A model generated the notes under the pieces. It was not told the DNA's origin. It did not search any database and was given only the letters and a program-made list of their open reading frames with translations. Shown here piece by piece: positions 16,475 to 25,559 of a stretch of 64,000 nucleotides of DNA (the first letter of the stretch is position 1; each line of letters begins with the position of its first letter). A program made the position numbers and the translations under genes. Source of the DNA: Pseudomonas syringae (GTDB lineage Bacteria > Pseudomonadota > Gammaproteobacteria > Pseudomonadales > Pseudomonadaceae); NCBI RefSeq assembly GCF_000737245.1, contig NZ_JPQU01000017.1, positions 62,001-126,000 of the forward strand, read 5' to 3'.

Positions 16475-16505
16475 GATGGCGATCCTGGTTCAAAGAAGAG
16501 CGGTA

Positions 16506-16529
16506 GGCCGGGGGTCTAATACCCCGGCC
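16506..16529 (-). promoter_or_regulatory. Intercistronic stem-loop after mtlE
   Basis: GGCCGGGG (16506-16513) and CCCCGGCC (16522-16529) form a perfect 8-bp GC stem with an 8-base loop, 17 bases after the mtlE stop and without a T-run. Such hairpins after the binding-protein gene of ABC import operons are known to protect the upstream message and raise binding-protein output; that role is inferred here. Confidence 0.65.
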
Positions 16530-16545
16530 GATAGTCAATGGCTGA

Positions 16546-17859
16546 CTACTGCTTCTTCGGATAACCCGCTCGTTTCATATCCCGTTCAGTGGCGGTCTGC
16601 GCGTTTTTCAATGCCTGTTCAGGTGTTGCTGTGCCGACCAGTGCTGCCGAGAACTGCTGGCCTACCGAAGTACCAATCGCCTGAAATTCAGGAATGGTCA
16701 CCAACTGGATGCCCACATAAGGCACAGGCTTGAGCGTCGGAGTCTTGGGCGTGACAGCCTTGAGGGATTCCAGGGTGATGTTGGCGAATGGTGCGGCCTT
16801 CTTGTACTCATCGGTATAAGTCGAAGCACGAGTCCCTGGCGGTACGTTGGACACGCCGTCTTTCTCCGCTACCAGTTTCGCGTAATCCTGAGACGTGGCC
16901 CATTCGGTGAAGGCCTTGGCGTCTTTCTGGTTTTTGGCGCTGGTCGGGATCGCCAACGCCCAGGAGTAGAGCCACGCCGAGCCTTTGTCGGTGACTTCAT
17001 GTGGGGCATAGGTAAAGCCCACGCTGTCGGCCACCTTGCTCTGGGATTTATCGGTCACGAAGGAGCCTGCCACGCTGGCATCGACCCAGATGGCGCATTT
17101 GCCGCTATTGAACAGCGCGAGGTTTTCGTTGAAGCCATTACTGGAGGCCCCCGGAGGGCCGGATTTCTTCATGGTGTTGACGTAGAAGTTCAGCGCGTTT
17201 TTCCATTCTGGCTGGTCGAACTGCGGCTTCCACTGTTCGTCAAACCAGCGCCCGCCGAATGAGTTGGCAACCGTGCTGATCAGGGCCATGTTCTCGCCCC
17301 AGCCCGCCTTGCCACGCAGGCAGATCCCGTACTGTTCCTTGGATTTGTCAGTGAGCTTGTCGGCAAACTCGGCGATCTGGGTCCAGGTCGGGCGCTCAGG
17401 CATGGTCAGACCTGCAGCCTTGAACAGGTCAGTGCGGTAATAGGTGATGGAGCTTTCAGCATAGAAGGGCAGCGCGAACAGCTTGCCATCCACCGATAGA
17501 CCATCGCGTACAGACGGGAATACATCGTCGAGGGCGTAGCTGGCCGGCAGGTCTTTCATCTCTTGCAGCCAGCCCTTTGCACCCCACAGCGAGGCTTCGT
17601 ACATGCCGATGGTCAGCACGTCGAATTGCCCGCCCTTGGTGGCGATGTCCGTGGTCAGACGCTGGCGCAGGACGTTCTCTTCAAGGACGACCCACTTGAG
17701 CTTGATATCAGGATGTTTCTCTTCGAAGGTTTTCGACAGCCGCTGCATGCGGATCATGTCGCTGTTGTTGACCGTGGCGATGGTGACGTCGCCCGCAGAG
17801 GCGGTGGCGCAGAGCGTCAGACAGGTACTGGCGAGCAGAACTTTTGCAGTGGTCTTCAT
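16546..17859 (-). CDS. mtlE: Polyol ABC transporter substrate-binding protein (mtlE)
   Basis: A 437-residue periplasmic binding protein (MalE-like, extracellular solute-binding family 1) that delivers mannitol, sorbitol or arabitol to MtlFGK. Signal peptide: MKTTAKVLLASTCLTLCATASA with cleavage before GDVTIATVNN. Landmarks of the family include FEEKHPDIKLKWVVLEENVLRQRL and GQFDVLTIGMYEASLWGAKGWLQ. Strong ribosome site AGGAGAG before the ATG. It is the first operon gene, and its promoter, putative MtlR sites and a Crc/Hfq motif are visible in the 239 bases before it. Confidence 0.96.
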   Translation of the reverse strand: MKTTAKVLLASTCLTLCATASAGDVTIATVNNSDMIRMQRLSKTFEEKHPDIKLKWVVLEENVLRQRLTTDIATKGGQFDVLTIGMYEASLWGAKGWLQEMKDLPASYALDDVFPSVRDGLSVDGKLFALPFYAESSITYYRTDLFKAAGLTMPERPTWTQIAEFADKLTDKSKEQYGICLRGKAGWGENMALISTVANSFGGRWFDEQWKPQFDQPEWKNALNFYVNTMKKSGPPGASSNGFNENLALFNSGKCAIWVDASVAGSFVTDKSQSKVADSVGFTYAPHEVTDKGSAWLYSWALAIPTSAKNQKDAKAFTEWATSQDYAKLVAEKDGVSNVPPGTRASTYTDEYKKAAPFANITLESLKAVTPKTPTLKPVPYVGIQLVTIPEFQAIGTSVGQQFSAALVGTATPEQALKNAQTATERDMKRAGYPKKQ

Positions 17860-17900
17860 GTATCTCTCCTCTTCTGTGCCCGATGAGCGACAGAGGGTCA

Positions 17901-17915
17901 GTTATTGTTTTTGTT
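17901..17915 (-). promoter_or_regulatory. Crc/Hfq catabolite-repression motif in the mtlE leader
   Basis: On the minus strand the leader reads AACAAAAACAATAAC, five consecutive AAN triplets. Hfq with Crc binds A-rich AAN repeats of this kind on Pseudomonas messages to block translation when preferred carbon sources are present. The motif is about 42 bases before the mtlE start, slightly further than usual. Confidence 0.6.
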
Positions 17916-17944
17916 TCTTCCTGAGACGAGGAAGAGGTGTACCG

Positions 17945-17973
17945 ATTACAGCGGGCGGCGCGGGCAATGACAA
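17945..17973 (-). promoter_or_regulatory. mtlE promoter
   Basis: On the minus strand, -35 TTGTCA (17973-17968) and -10 TGTAAT (17950-17945) are spaced by exactly 17 bp, about 85 bases before the mtlE start. Both hexamers differ from consensus by one base. This is the best sigma-70 match between mtlR and mtlE. Confidence 0.6.
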
Positions 17974-17983
17974 ATCCTGCGGC

Positions 17984-18010
17984 GCACTGATACTGATACT
18001 TTTTTGCACT
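17984..18010 (-). promoter_or_regulatory. Candidate MtlR (AraC-type) direct-repeat site
   Basis: AGTGC occurs twice in the same orientation on the minus strand (18010-18006 and 17988-17984), 22 bp apart, about two helical turns. The nearer copy is 10 bp upstream of the -35 box. AraC-family activators bind two direct half-sites with this kind of spacing next to the -35; assignment to MtlR is inference. Confidence 0.4.
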
Positions 18011-18098
18011 AATGGTCAGCGGGCAAACCTTGCCTGACCCGTCCGGGAAGGTCTGCGCCGGTGTTTCAGCGTAGTCGATGGGGGGTTGCGGAGGTGAA

Positions 18099-19004
18099 TC
18101 AGTACAGGTTTTGTTCGGTCAGCCGCTGAACGGCCAGACGTCGATAATGAGACGGCGTCATGCCCTTGAGCTGCTGGAAGCGCCGGTTGAAGTTGGAAAT
18201 GTTGTTGAAACCCGACTCGAAACAGACGTCTGTCACCGGTTTGTCGCCGTCTGCCAGCAGTTCACAGGATTTGCTGATACGCAGGCGATTGACGAACTCC
18301 ACAAAGCAGCGACCGGTCGCCTGCTTGAAGACCCGGGAGAAGTACGTCGGCTTCATGCCCAGGTACTCAGCAACTTCTTCCAGGGGCAATTCTCGGGCGT
18401 AGTGGGCAAAAATGTAATCGACGGCGCGGTTGGTGCGGTCGACGCTGTGTTCATCAGCCATCTGCACCGAGTTGCTGGCAGATAGCAGTTGGTAGTCATC
18501 GCTGACTGCCAGCAGCTCCAACAGGATGAAAAAGTGCCCGAGACGACTGATCCCTTTGGAATCGGCGATTTTCTGCATCAGTTTCATGGCCTGGCGAATG
18601 GTTCGCTTGCAGCGGAACTCGATGCCGTACTGCGCGCGCTCCAGCAGGGGGGTCAGGGTTTTCAGTTCAGCGAAGACCTGATTGCCGCTTTCCAGCAGCT
18701 CATCGGTGAAATTCACTAGCATGTCGCGCTTGGGCACGACTTCACCTTCGTCGATCTGGCTGATCCAGTTGTGGGGCAGATTCGGACCGGTGAGAAACAA
18801 AGTCCCAGGGTAGAAGTTACCGATATAGTCGCCCACGAAAACCTTGCCGGAACTGGCAACAATCAGGTGCAGCTCATATTCCTTGTGGAAATGCCAGCGC
18901 ACCAGTGGGCAGGGGAAGCCATGTTCGCGGTAGATGATGGACAGGCCGTTATGGTCGTCCATCAATTCATAAGAGGGGTCTGTGACCCTTGTTGTTTTTG
19001 TCAT
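18099..19004 (-). CDS. mtlR: AraC-family activator of the mtl operon (mtlR)
   Basis: A 301-residue regulator. An N-terminal cupin-like sensor domain (HFHKEYELHLIVASSGKVFVGD; FYPGTLFLTGPNLPHNWIS) is followed by a central helical part and a C-terminal double HTH from about residue 195 (LPLEEVAEYLGMKPTYFSRVFKQATGRCFVEFVNRLRI, second helix pair ending NISNFNRRFQQLKGMTPSHYR). The start MTKTTRVTDPSYEL at 19004 gives the length expected of Pseudomonas MtlR; the frame extends 14 codons further but neither start has a good ribosome site. Same direction as mtlE, 239 bases upstream of it. MtlR of P. fluorescens activates the operon with mannitol, sorbitol or arabitol. Confidence 0.92.
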   Translation of the reverse strand: MTKTTRVTDPSYELMDDHNGLSIIYREHGFPCPLVRWHFHKEYELHLIVASSGKVFVGDYIGNFYPGTLFLTGPNLPHNWISQIDEGEVVPKRDMLVNFTDELLESGNQVFAELKTLTPLLERAQYGIEFRCKRTIRQAMKLMQKIADSKGISRLGHFFILLELLAVSDDYQLLSASNSVQMADEHSVDRTNRAVDYIFAHYARELPLEEVAEYLGMKPTYFSRVFKQATGRCFVEFVNRLRISKSCELLADGDKPVTDVCFESGFNNISNFNRRFQQLKGMTPSHYRRLAVQRLTEQNLY

Positions 19005-19086
19005 GGAGTGGCCGTCATGCAGAAATGCCAGGGTGCTAATGTGCACTATTTGCAGTGCTGATCAAACCGCTGATGCACCTCTTGCA

Positions 19087-19152
19087 GGAGCTGCCGAAGG
19101 CTGCGGAGTGCAGTTTTGCAGCAATATCGCTTTCGCAGCCTGCGGTAGCTCC
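19087..19152. repeat. REP-like inverted repeat
   Basis: GGAGCTGCCGAAGGCTGCG (19087-19105) pairs with 19134-19152 with two mismatches across a 28-base loop. A different REP family from the others here. It lies between the divergent mtlR and cobF genes, so it is not a 3'-end element. Confidence 0.75.
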
Positions 19153-19189
19153 TCCATAAACGCCAGGCTTGACATTCTGAGGTGCTTGC

Positions 19190-19948
19190 ATGAAAACCAT
19201 CCTCCTCATCGGCATCGGTTCGGGCAACCCCGAACAAATCACGATCCAGGCCATCAACGGTCTTAACCGTGCCAAGGTCTTGTTCATCCTCGACAAGGGC
19301 TATGCCGACGACAGTCTGTTGCGGCTCAGAAAGGAAATCTGCGAGCGCTATATCCGTGGTGATGACTATCGTCTTTTGCAGATCAGCGATTCGCGCCGAG
19401 AAGATGACCCGCTGTGCTATCAACAAGGTGTTGGTCGCTGGCACAAACAGCGCGCCGAACTGTTCCAGCGCCTGATCAGCGAGGAAGTGGGGCCAGATCA
19501 AACCGCCGCATTCCTGATATGGGGCGATCCGTCGTTATACGACAGCACCCTGCGAATCCTCGAGTTAGTTCTCGAGAATGCATCACAAGCATTTGATATT
19601 GAAGTGATTCCAGGAATCTCAAGCGTGCAGGCATTGGCAGCACAGCATCGCATCGCCCTGAACCGCATCGGCGAACCGATCCTGATCACAACCGGCCGCC
19701 AATTGGCGCAGGATCCAGGACAAGTCCCGGAAAATACAGTGGTCATGCTTGATGCCCACTGTACCTTCGAGCAGTTTCTACATCAGGGGCTGCATATTTA
19801 TTGGGGGGCTTATCTGGGTACGCCGGACGAAATCCTGATCAGCGGGCCATTGGATGAAGTGTGTGAGCGGATCAAGCAGGTCCGGTCTCAAGCGCGACGG
19901 GAGAAGGGGTGGATGATGGATACCTATCTATTGCGTAGCTCGGAATAG
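19190..19948 (+). CDS. cobF: Precorrin-6A synthase, deacetylating (cobF)
   Basis: A 252-residue SAM-dependent methyltransferase of the aerobic cobalamin pathway; it methylates C-1 of precorrin-5 with loss of acetate. Tetrapyrrole methylase landmarks: ILLIGIGSGNPEQITIQAI at the N terminus (glycine-rich SAM loop), FLIWGDPSLYDST in the middle, and EVIPGISSVQALAAQHRIALNR. GAGG precedes the ATG. No other cob gene is in the window; cobF standing apart from the main cob cluster is common in Pseudomonas. A REP pair follows the stop. Confidence 0.94.
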   Translation: MKTILLIGIGSGNPEQITIQAINGLNRAKVLFILDKGYADDSLLRLRKEICERYIRGDDYRLLQISDSRREDDPLCYQQGVGRWHKQRAELFQRLISEEVGPDQTAAFLIWGDPSLYDSTLRILELVLENASQAFDIEVIPGISSVQALAAQHRIALNRIGEPILITTGRQLAQDPGQVPENTVVMLDAHCTFEQFLHQGLHIYWGAYLGTPDEILISGPLDEVCERIKQVRSQARREKGWMMDTYLLRSSE

Positions 19949-19971
19949 GTCGACCAGGTGGATGGAGTCCT

Positions 19972-20060
19972 GTGGGAGCGAATTCATTCGCGAAAGCGAT
20001 GTTAAGACCAATGAAATGCATTGAACGTACTGGCCTATTCGCGAATGAATTCGCTCCCAC
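19972..20060. repeat. REP inverted repeat, GAATTCATTCGCGAA family
   Basis: GTGGGAGCGAATTCATTCGC... (19972-19994) is an exact reverse complement of 20038-20060, loop 43 bases. The same arms recur at 43669-43764 and 55718-55813. It lies between the convergent ends of cobF and the glycosyltransferase gene. Confidence 0.92.
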
Positions 20061-20068
20061 GCATGTCG

Positions 20069-21370
20069 CTACCTACGATTCTTCGCCTCAATCCACTGCG
20101 CCATGTACTGGGTGCTTTTATGGTGGTGGTGCCGCAGCATCGCCCCGACAAAATTGGCCGTGCGATGTGCTGGCAGGTTCTGACGCAGTTGCTCGATACG
20201 CTGGATCAGGCTCGCGCAGTGTTGCGTGTGTTGATAGCGGGCCTGCAGCAGCGCCGTCCCGGCCAGTTGAGCGTCGCGCCATAGCGCCTGATCCTGATAC
20301 AGGCGCACAGCTGCGTTGGCGATGGCCTCGGCGCTGCTGGCGATCAGGCCAGGCCATGGATGCTCGCCACTCATGGCTTCGGCGCCTATCGGTGTCGTGA
20401 CCGATGGCGTGCCGCACAGCATGGCATCGACGAGCTTGCCTTTAATCCCTGCACCAAAACGCAAAGGCGCCAGGCACACCCGCGCCTGTGCCATGACCTG
20501 CAAGGCATCCTCAGCCCAGTTCATCACATGAAAGCCTTGGGCCGCGTTATGCAGCGCAGTGGCTTTAGGCGGCGTGTAGGAACCGTAGATGTGCAATTGG
20601 GCTTTGGGCAGCTGTTGGCGGATCAATGGCCAGATCGCGTTCTTCATCCACAGCACTGCATCCCAGTTCGGCGCATGGCGGAAGTTGCCGATACTGAGAA
20701 AGTGCGCACGTTCTTCAAATGAGCCGGGTTCGCAAGCGGCGCCTTCAACCATCAATGGGCACCAGTGCAGCAGGCTTTCCGGCACAGCGAATTGACTGCT
20801 CAGTAGCTGCATTTCGACATCGGATGTCATCAGGTTAAGATCCGATCGGAAAAGGGCAGCGACTTCCCGCTGGGCAAGGTCGGCGGTGGCCATCTCGGTG
20901 TAAATGGTGACTTTTGATGACTCAAAAAATCCATTTAAATCATCAGGCTGAACAGATTCGTTAAGGTGTCGCTTTAACTGGCTGTGGCGAGTGTTGCGCA
21001 GGCTTTGCAGGTCCGACGTCTCCAGAATTCGCAGAGCATCCGGGCAGTGTTTCTCTACCCTCCAGCCGAATTGCTCCTCGATCATGAATTGGTCAAACAG
21101 CACAATGTCAGGCGCAAGCTCAGTGACAAATTCATCAAAACTGCTGCTATTGAGTTCAATGCTGATTTCGTCGATGCCCAGCGCGGCCAGATCAGCCTTG
21201 TGTTCACCTTCGGTCGCTGGGCTGGCGAAGGTGATCCGCCAGCCCTGTTCCAGAAAACACTTGATGATCTGCATCATGTGCCCACTGGCCGCTGACGATT
21301 TAGGCTCGGGCCACACGTAACCGATAATCAGAACCCGGGTTTGCACCAGGGCCGCGTCGAAGTTATCCAA
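20069..21370 (-). CDS. Glycosyltransferase, GT4-like
   Basis: A 433-residue GT-B fold glycosyltransferase; donor and acceptor cannot be told. N-terminal Rossmann half: RVLIIGYVWPEPKSSAASGHMMQII and ITFASPATEG. C-terminal half: FLSIGNFRHAPNWDAVLWM (typical GT4 opening) and the donor-binding segment VCLAPLRFGAGIKGKLVDAMLCGTPSVTTPIGAEAM, which carries the E/A-type EX7-like loop in altered form. The frame opens with a TTG at 21370 that overlaps the last eight bases of the receiver gene upstream, so translation is probably coupled. A role in surface polysaccharide modification controlled by the linked signalling proteins is a guess. The His-rich C terminus (LRHHHHKSTQ) is unusual. Confidence 0.85.
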   Translation of the reverse strand: MDNFDAALVQTRVLIIGYVWPEPKSSAASGHMMQIIKCFLEQGWRITFASPATEGEHKADLAALGIDEISIELNSSSFDEFVTELAPDIVLFDQFMIEEQFGWRVEKHCPDALRILETSDLQSLRNTRHSQLKRHLNESVQPDDLNGFFESSKVTIYTEMATADLAQREVAALFRSDLNLMTSDVEMQLLSSQFAVPESLLHWCPLMVEGAACEPGSFEERAHFLSIGNFRHAPNWDAVLWMKNAIWPLIRQQLPKAQLHIYGSYTPPKATALHNAAQGFHVMNWAEDALQVMAQARVCLAPLRFGAGIKGKLVDAMLCGTPSVTTPIGAEAMSGEHPWPGLIASSAEAIANAAVRLYQDQALWRDAQLAGTALLQARYQHTQHCASLIQRIEQLRQNLPAHRTANFVGAMLRHHHHKSTQYMAQWIEAKNRR

Positions 21371-21716
21371 GAATGCTTTTTACCTTGTCCCGCAGCTGAT
21401 CGATTGAAAAGGGTTTGCCAATGCTGTGCATGCCGGCGGGGACGTCGATATTTTCCGCATAGCCGCTGGCAAACAGGATGGGCAGGGATGGACGCAGCTC
21501 CCGGGTCTTGGTTGCCAGTTGCGCACCGCTGATGCCCGGCAAGCCATGGTCGGTCATCATCAAGTCGATGTGGTTGCCTTCATTATCGAGCACTTTTAGC
21601 GCCGCTTCGCCGTCTTCAGCTTCCAGGACGGCATATTCCAGCTCTTCAAGAACGTCGACGATCAACATGCGAACGATAGCGTCGTCTTCGACCACAAGAA
21701 TGGTGCTGGCGGACAT
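21363..21716 (-). CDS. Single-domain response regulator (CheY-like)
   Basis: A 117-residue stand-alone receiver. It has the acidic pocket VVEDD, the phospho-acceptor Asp in LMMTDHGLPG, the switch region FASGYAE and the Lys in IGKPFS. The start MSASTILVVEDDAIV at 21716 is favoured by AAGGAAA nine bases upstream; the longer frame adds 33 residues with no merit. No output domain, so it must act by protein contact or as a phosphate sink. It is divergent from the large hybrid kinase at 21986 and overlaps the glycosyltransferase gene by 8 bases. Confidence 0.93.
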   Translation of the reverse strand: MSASTILVVEDDAIVRMLIVDVLEELEYAVLEAEDGEAALKVLDNEGNHIDLMMTDHGLPGISGAQLATKTRELRPSLPILFASGYAENIDVPAGMHSIGKPFSIDQLRDKVKSILG

Positions 21717-21985
21717 GAATTGGTTTCCTTGTGCAAATGACTGGGTGCATGGCCGCTGTAGCGCGGCCGTGGAATAAGTAGGTAAAACGGCGCTGAAAGT
21801 TCCGGCCCGCCTCAAAATCTATCCATTTGAATCGTTCTGTCCAATATTTGTAAGGTTTTTGAGCCGGTTTACGGCTCTCTCGCCAAATAAATGTCAGAAA
21901 ATTCAGCAATATGTGTCAGAAATCAGAGTCTTTTTCTGGAGTTTACGGCAATATTCACGGCTTGATGAATCACTTGGACATTTTC

Positions 21986-24900
21986 ATGAACCGTCCGTCT
22001 ACCGTCGATGAGCAACGTTTTCGTAAATTACTCGGTCGTAACGTCACTCTGCCCTTGAGTGTTGGCGTCATCACTGCGGTGTTTTTCATCGGGCTGATCA
22101 GCTATCTGCTGTCGGTCATTCAATGGGTCGAGCATACCGACCGAGTGATCAACAACACCAACCGGGCCTTGAAGCTTTCTATTGATATGGAAACCGGCAT
22201 GCGCGGTTATCTGCTGGCCGGGGATGAGCATTATCTGGACCCCTACGAGCTCGCGAAACCCGCTGTTACGGCTGAACTCAAGGGCCTCGAGACGCTGGTC
22301 GCCGACAATCCGCCCCAGGTAGACCGTCTAAGGCGCGTCCAGGCATTGCAAGCTGAGTGGACCCTGTACGCAGAGGAAATGATCACCCAGCGCCGTAACA
22401 AGGGCGAATTCATAGCGCCGCTGCGCAGCGGGCGAGGTAAGCGCCTGACCGACGAAATCCGCAATCAGTTCGAGGAAATCGTTGCCGTCGAACAGCAACT
22501 GCGCCTGGCCCGCAATGCTGACGTCACTCGTACTACGATTCTGTCAGTTGCCCTTTATCTGATCTTTGTATTGGGAGTCAGTGGTTTCCTGGCGTACATC
22601 GGGCGTCGTGATTTGATAGCACTGTCAAAAACTTACGGCGATAACCTCAAACTTCAGGAAGAAAACGCAGAGCGTTTGAAGAAGGTTGCCTGGCTGCGCA
22701 ACGGACAGAGTGAACTGGCTGAGCAGGTACTGGGCCAGTTGACCTTGAACACCTTGGGCCGCAACGTCCTGCAGTTTTTCGCGCAGTACCTGGGCAGCGT
22801 CGTGGCGGCGGTCTATGTCCGTCAGGAGCACGGTGGGCTCAAACGCGTGGCCTCTTATGGTTTCTCCCGCGAGCAGGAACAGCACGAGCAATCGATCTAT
22901 AGCGGTGAAGGCATTATCGGCCAGGCGGCTCAGCAGGATCAGCTCATCAGGCTTGATCATGTCCCGAGTGATTACTTCAAAGTCAGCTCTGGTCTGGGCG
23001 AGGGTGAACCACGCAGTGTGTTGGTGATCCCGACCAGTAACGACGATCAGGTCAACGGTGTGATCGAGCTCGGTTTTTTACGCCCGATCAGCGACGACGA
23101 TGTTGAGTTTCTTGAGTTGATCGCTGATAACGTCGGTACCTCCATCGAAGCCGCCCGTTACCGTCAGCGCTTGCAAGAGGTTCTGGCAGAAACCCAGCAG
23201 CTCAACGAAGAGCTGCAAGTGCAGCAGGAAGAACTGCGCACCGCCAACGAAGAACTGGAAGAGCAGTCGCGGATCCTCAAGGAGTCCCAGGTTCATCTGG
23301 AAACCCAGCAGGCTGAGCTTGAGCAGACCAACGAACAGTTGGCTGAACAGGGACAGGCACTGGCCGATCAGCGCGATGCCTTGGACCGCAATAACGAAGA
23401 GCTGCATATCGCCCAGGTGGAACTTGAAGCCCGAGCCGATGAGCTGCAACGCTCCAGCAAGTACAAGTCAGAATTCCTCGCCAACATGTCCCACGAGCTG
23501 CGCACGCCGCTCAACAGTTCGTTGATTCTGGCCAAATTGCTGGCCGAAAACCCCAGCGATAACCTCACGGCTGAACAGGTCAAGTTCGCCGAGTCGATTT
23601 ACTCCGCTGGCAACGATTTGCTCAACCTGATCAACGACATTCTGGACATTTCCAAAGTCGAGGCCGGCAAGCTGGACATGCGTCCGGAAAATACCAGCGT
23701 CGCCCGCCTGGTAGAGGGCTTGCGCGGCATGTTCCAGCCATTGGCTGCCGACAAAAAGCTCGATTTTCACGTGGAATTGCAGGCTGGCGCGCCGACTATG
23801 CTGTTCACAGACCGACAGCGTCTTGAGCAGATTCTCAAGAACCTGCTGTCCAACGCGGTGAAGTTCACCGAATCCGGAACGGTCAGCATGACGGTTTCCC
23901 GTCAGCCGGGGGAAGGCATTGTCTTCACGGTTCGCGACTCCGGCATCGGCATCGCTCCTGAACATCACGAAAGTATTTTCGAAGCCTTCCGCCAGGCCGA
24001 TGGCACCACCAATCGTCGCTACGGCGGCACTGGTCTTGGCCTGTCGATTTCCCGCGACCTGGCAGGGTTGCTGGGAGGCTCGATCAGTGTCACCAGTGAG
24101 CCAGGCCAAGGCAGTATTTTCTCGCTGGTTCTGCCTGAACAATACGTCGAGCAAGTGCAGCTGGAGTACGGCGAGCAGCCTGCACCGCTGGCGACGCTGT
24201 CCGCGCCAGCTATGCATGTGGCCCATTTTGCGCCTGCGCCCGCGGCTTTGCCGCCGGTGGCCAAACCAGTGGTGCCCACCTTCGCCGATGACCGTGAAAA
24301 GCTGCCTTCGGACAAACGCTGCATTCTGGTGATCGAGGACGAACCGGCCTTCTCCAGAATCCTCTTCGATCTGGCCCATGAGCTGGGTTATCACTGCCTG
24401 GTTGCTCACGCCGCCGATGATGGTTTCAACCTGGCGGCGCAGTTCGTGCCGGATGCGATTCTGCTGGACATGCGCCTGCCGGACCACTCGGGGCTCACGG
24501 TCCTGCAACGCCTCAAAGAACTGGCACCCACCCGGCATATCCCTGTGCACGTGATTTCTGTCGAGGATCGCCAGGAAGCGGCGATGCACATGGGCGCAGT
24601 GGGTTATGCGGTCAAGCCCACGACTCGTGAAGAACTCAAGGATGTATTCGCCAAGCTGGAAGCCAAGCTGACCCAGAAGGTCAAACGGATTCTTCTGGTC
24701 GAAGATGATGCCTTGCAGCGTGACAGCATCGCTCGTCTGATCGGCGATGACGATATCGAAATTACCGCCGTGGGATTTGCCCAGGACGCCCTCGATCTGC
24801 TGCGTGACAACGTTTACGACTGCATGATCATCGACCTCAAACTGCCGGATATGCTCGGCAATGACTTGCTCAAACGCATGTCCACCGAAGAGATTTGCGC

Positions 24901-25498
24901 GTTCCCGCCCGTCATCGTCTACACCGGGCGCAATCTGACCCGTGATGAAGAAACTGAACTGCTCAAATACTCACGCTCGATCATCATCAAAGGCGCCCGT
25001 TCCCCGGAGCGCCTGCTGGATGAAGTGACGCTGTTCCTGCACAAGGTGGAGTCGCAGCTGTCCAACGAGCGGCAGAAGATGCTCAAGACTGCTCGCAGTC
25101 GGGACAAAGTCTTCGAGGGTCGCCGGATTCTGGTGGTGGATGACGACGTGCGCAATATTTTTGCTTTGACCAGCGCCCTGGAGCATAAAGGCGCCGTGGT
25201 TGAAGTGGCACGCAACGGTATTGAAGCAATTGCCAAGCTGGATGAAGTCGAGGATATCGATCTGGTATTGATGGACGTGATGATGCCGGAAATGGATGGT
25301 TACGAAGCCACCATCGAGATTCGTAAAGACCCACGCTGGCGCAAATTGCCGATCATCGCGGTGACGGCCAAGGCGATGAAGGACGATCAGGAGCGTTGCC
25401 TGCAGGCAGGTACCAATGATTACCTGGCTAAACCTATTGACCTGGATCGGCTGTTTTCGCTGATACGGGTGTGGTTACCGAAAATGGAACGTATTTGA
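21986..25498 (+). CDS. CHASE3-GAF hybrid histidine kinase with three receivers
   Basis: A 1170-residue membrane sensor kinase. Order: membrane helix 22-45, periplasmic CHASE3 domain about 46-182 ([16 protein letters not shown]), second helix 183-206, GAF about 254-395, a long coiled coil about 398-490 built of Glu/Gln-rich heptads ([15 protein letters not shown]), HisKA with His503 in [10 protein letters not shown], HATPase ([18 protein letters not shown]), then three receivers with phospho-acceptors Asp828, Asp950 and Asp1097. No start has a clear ribosome site; [12 protein letters not shown] at 21986 is preferred, with the frame open back to 21911. The next genes are CheR and CheB, a pairing known for this kinase class; the coiled coil could be their methylation substrate. 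Signal unknown. Confidence 0.93.
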   Translation: MNRPSTVDEQRFRKLLGRNVTLPLSVGVITAVFFIGLISYLLSVIQWVEHTDRVINNTNRALKLSIDMETGMRGYLLAGDEHYLDPYELAKPAVTAELKGLETLVADNPPQVDRLRRVQALQAEWTLYAEEMITQRRNKGEFIAPLRSGRGKRLTDEIRNQFEEIVAVEQQLRLARNADVTRTTILSVALYLIFVLGVSGFLAYIGRRDLIALSKTYGDNLKLQEENAERLKKVAWLRNGQSELAEQVLGQLTLNTLGRNVLQFFAQYLGSVVAAVYVRQEHGGLKRVASYGFSREQEQHEQSIYSGEGIIGQAAQQDQLIRLDHVPSDYFKVSSGLGEGEPRSVLVIPTSNDDQVNGVIELGFLRPISDDDVEFLELIADNVGTSIEAARYRQRLQEVLAETQQLNEELQVQQEELRTANEELEEQSRILKESQVHLETQQAELEQTNEQLAEQGQALADQRDALDRNNEELHIAQVELEARADELQRSSKYKSEFLANMSHELRTPLNSSLILAKLLAENPSDNLTAEQVKFAESIYSAGNDLLNLINDILDISKVEAGKLDMRPENTSVARLVEGLRGMFQPLAADKKLDFHVELQAGAPTMLFTDRQRLEQILKNLLSNAVKFTESGTVSMTVSRQPGEGIVFTVRDSGIGIAPEHHESIFEAFRQADGTTNRRYGGTGLGLSISRDLAGLLGGSISVTSEPGQGSIFSLVLPEQYVEQVQLEYGEQPAPLATLSAPAMHVAHFAPAPAALPPVAKPVVPTFADDREKLPSDKRCILVIEDEPAFSRILFDLAHELGYHCLVAHAADDGFNLAAQFVPDAILLDMRLPDHSGLTVLQRLKELAPTRHIPVHVISVEDRQEAAMHMGAVGYAVKPTTREELKDVFAKLEAKLTQKVKRILLVEDDALQRDSIARLIGDDDIEITAVGFAQDALDLLRDNVYDCMIIDLKLPDMLGNDLLKRMSTEEICAFPPVIVYTGRNLTRDEETELLKYSRSIIIKGARSPERLLDEVTLFLHKVESQLSNERQKMLKTARSRDKVFEGRRILVVDDDVRNIFALTSALEHKGAVVEVARNGIEAIAKLDEVEDIDLVLMDVMMPEMDGYEATIEIRKDPRWRKLPIIAVTAKAMKDDQERCLQAGTNDYLAKPIDLDRLFSLIRVWLPKMERI

Positions 25499-25559
25499 GC
25501 CAGGGCGGCCCAAACAATGCCGCACCTCCGGTGCGCTCGACTCATCTATCAGGTCCACC

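Noticed and set aside
23468..24589. 373-residue minus-strand frame inside the hybrid kinase gene
   Set aside because: It is an antisense shadow of the kinase and HATPase coding sequence, which has clear domain motifs on the plus strand.
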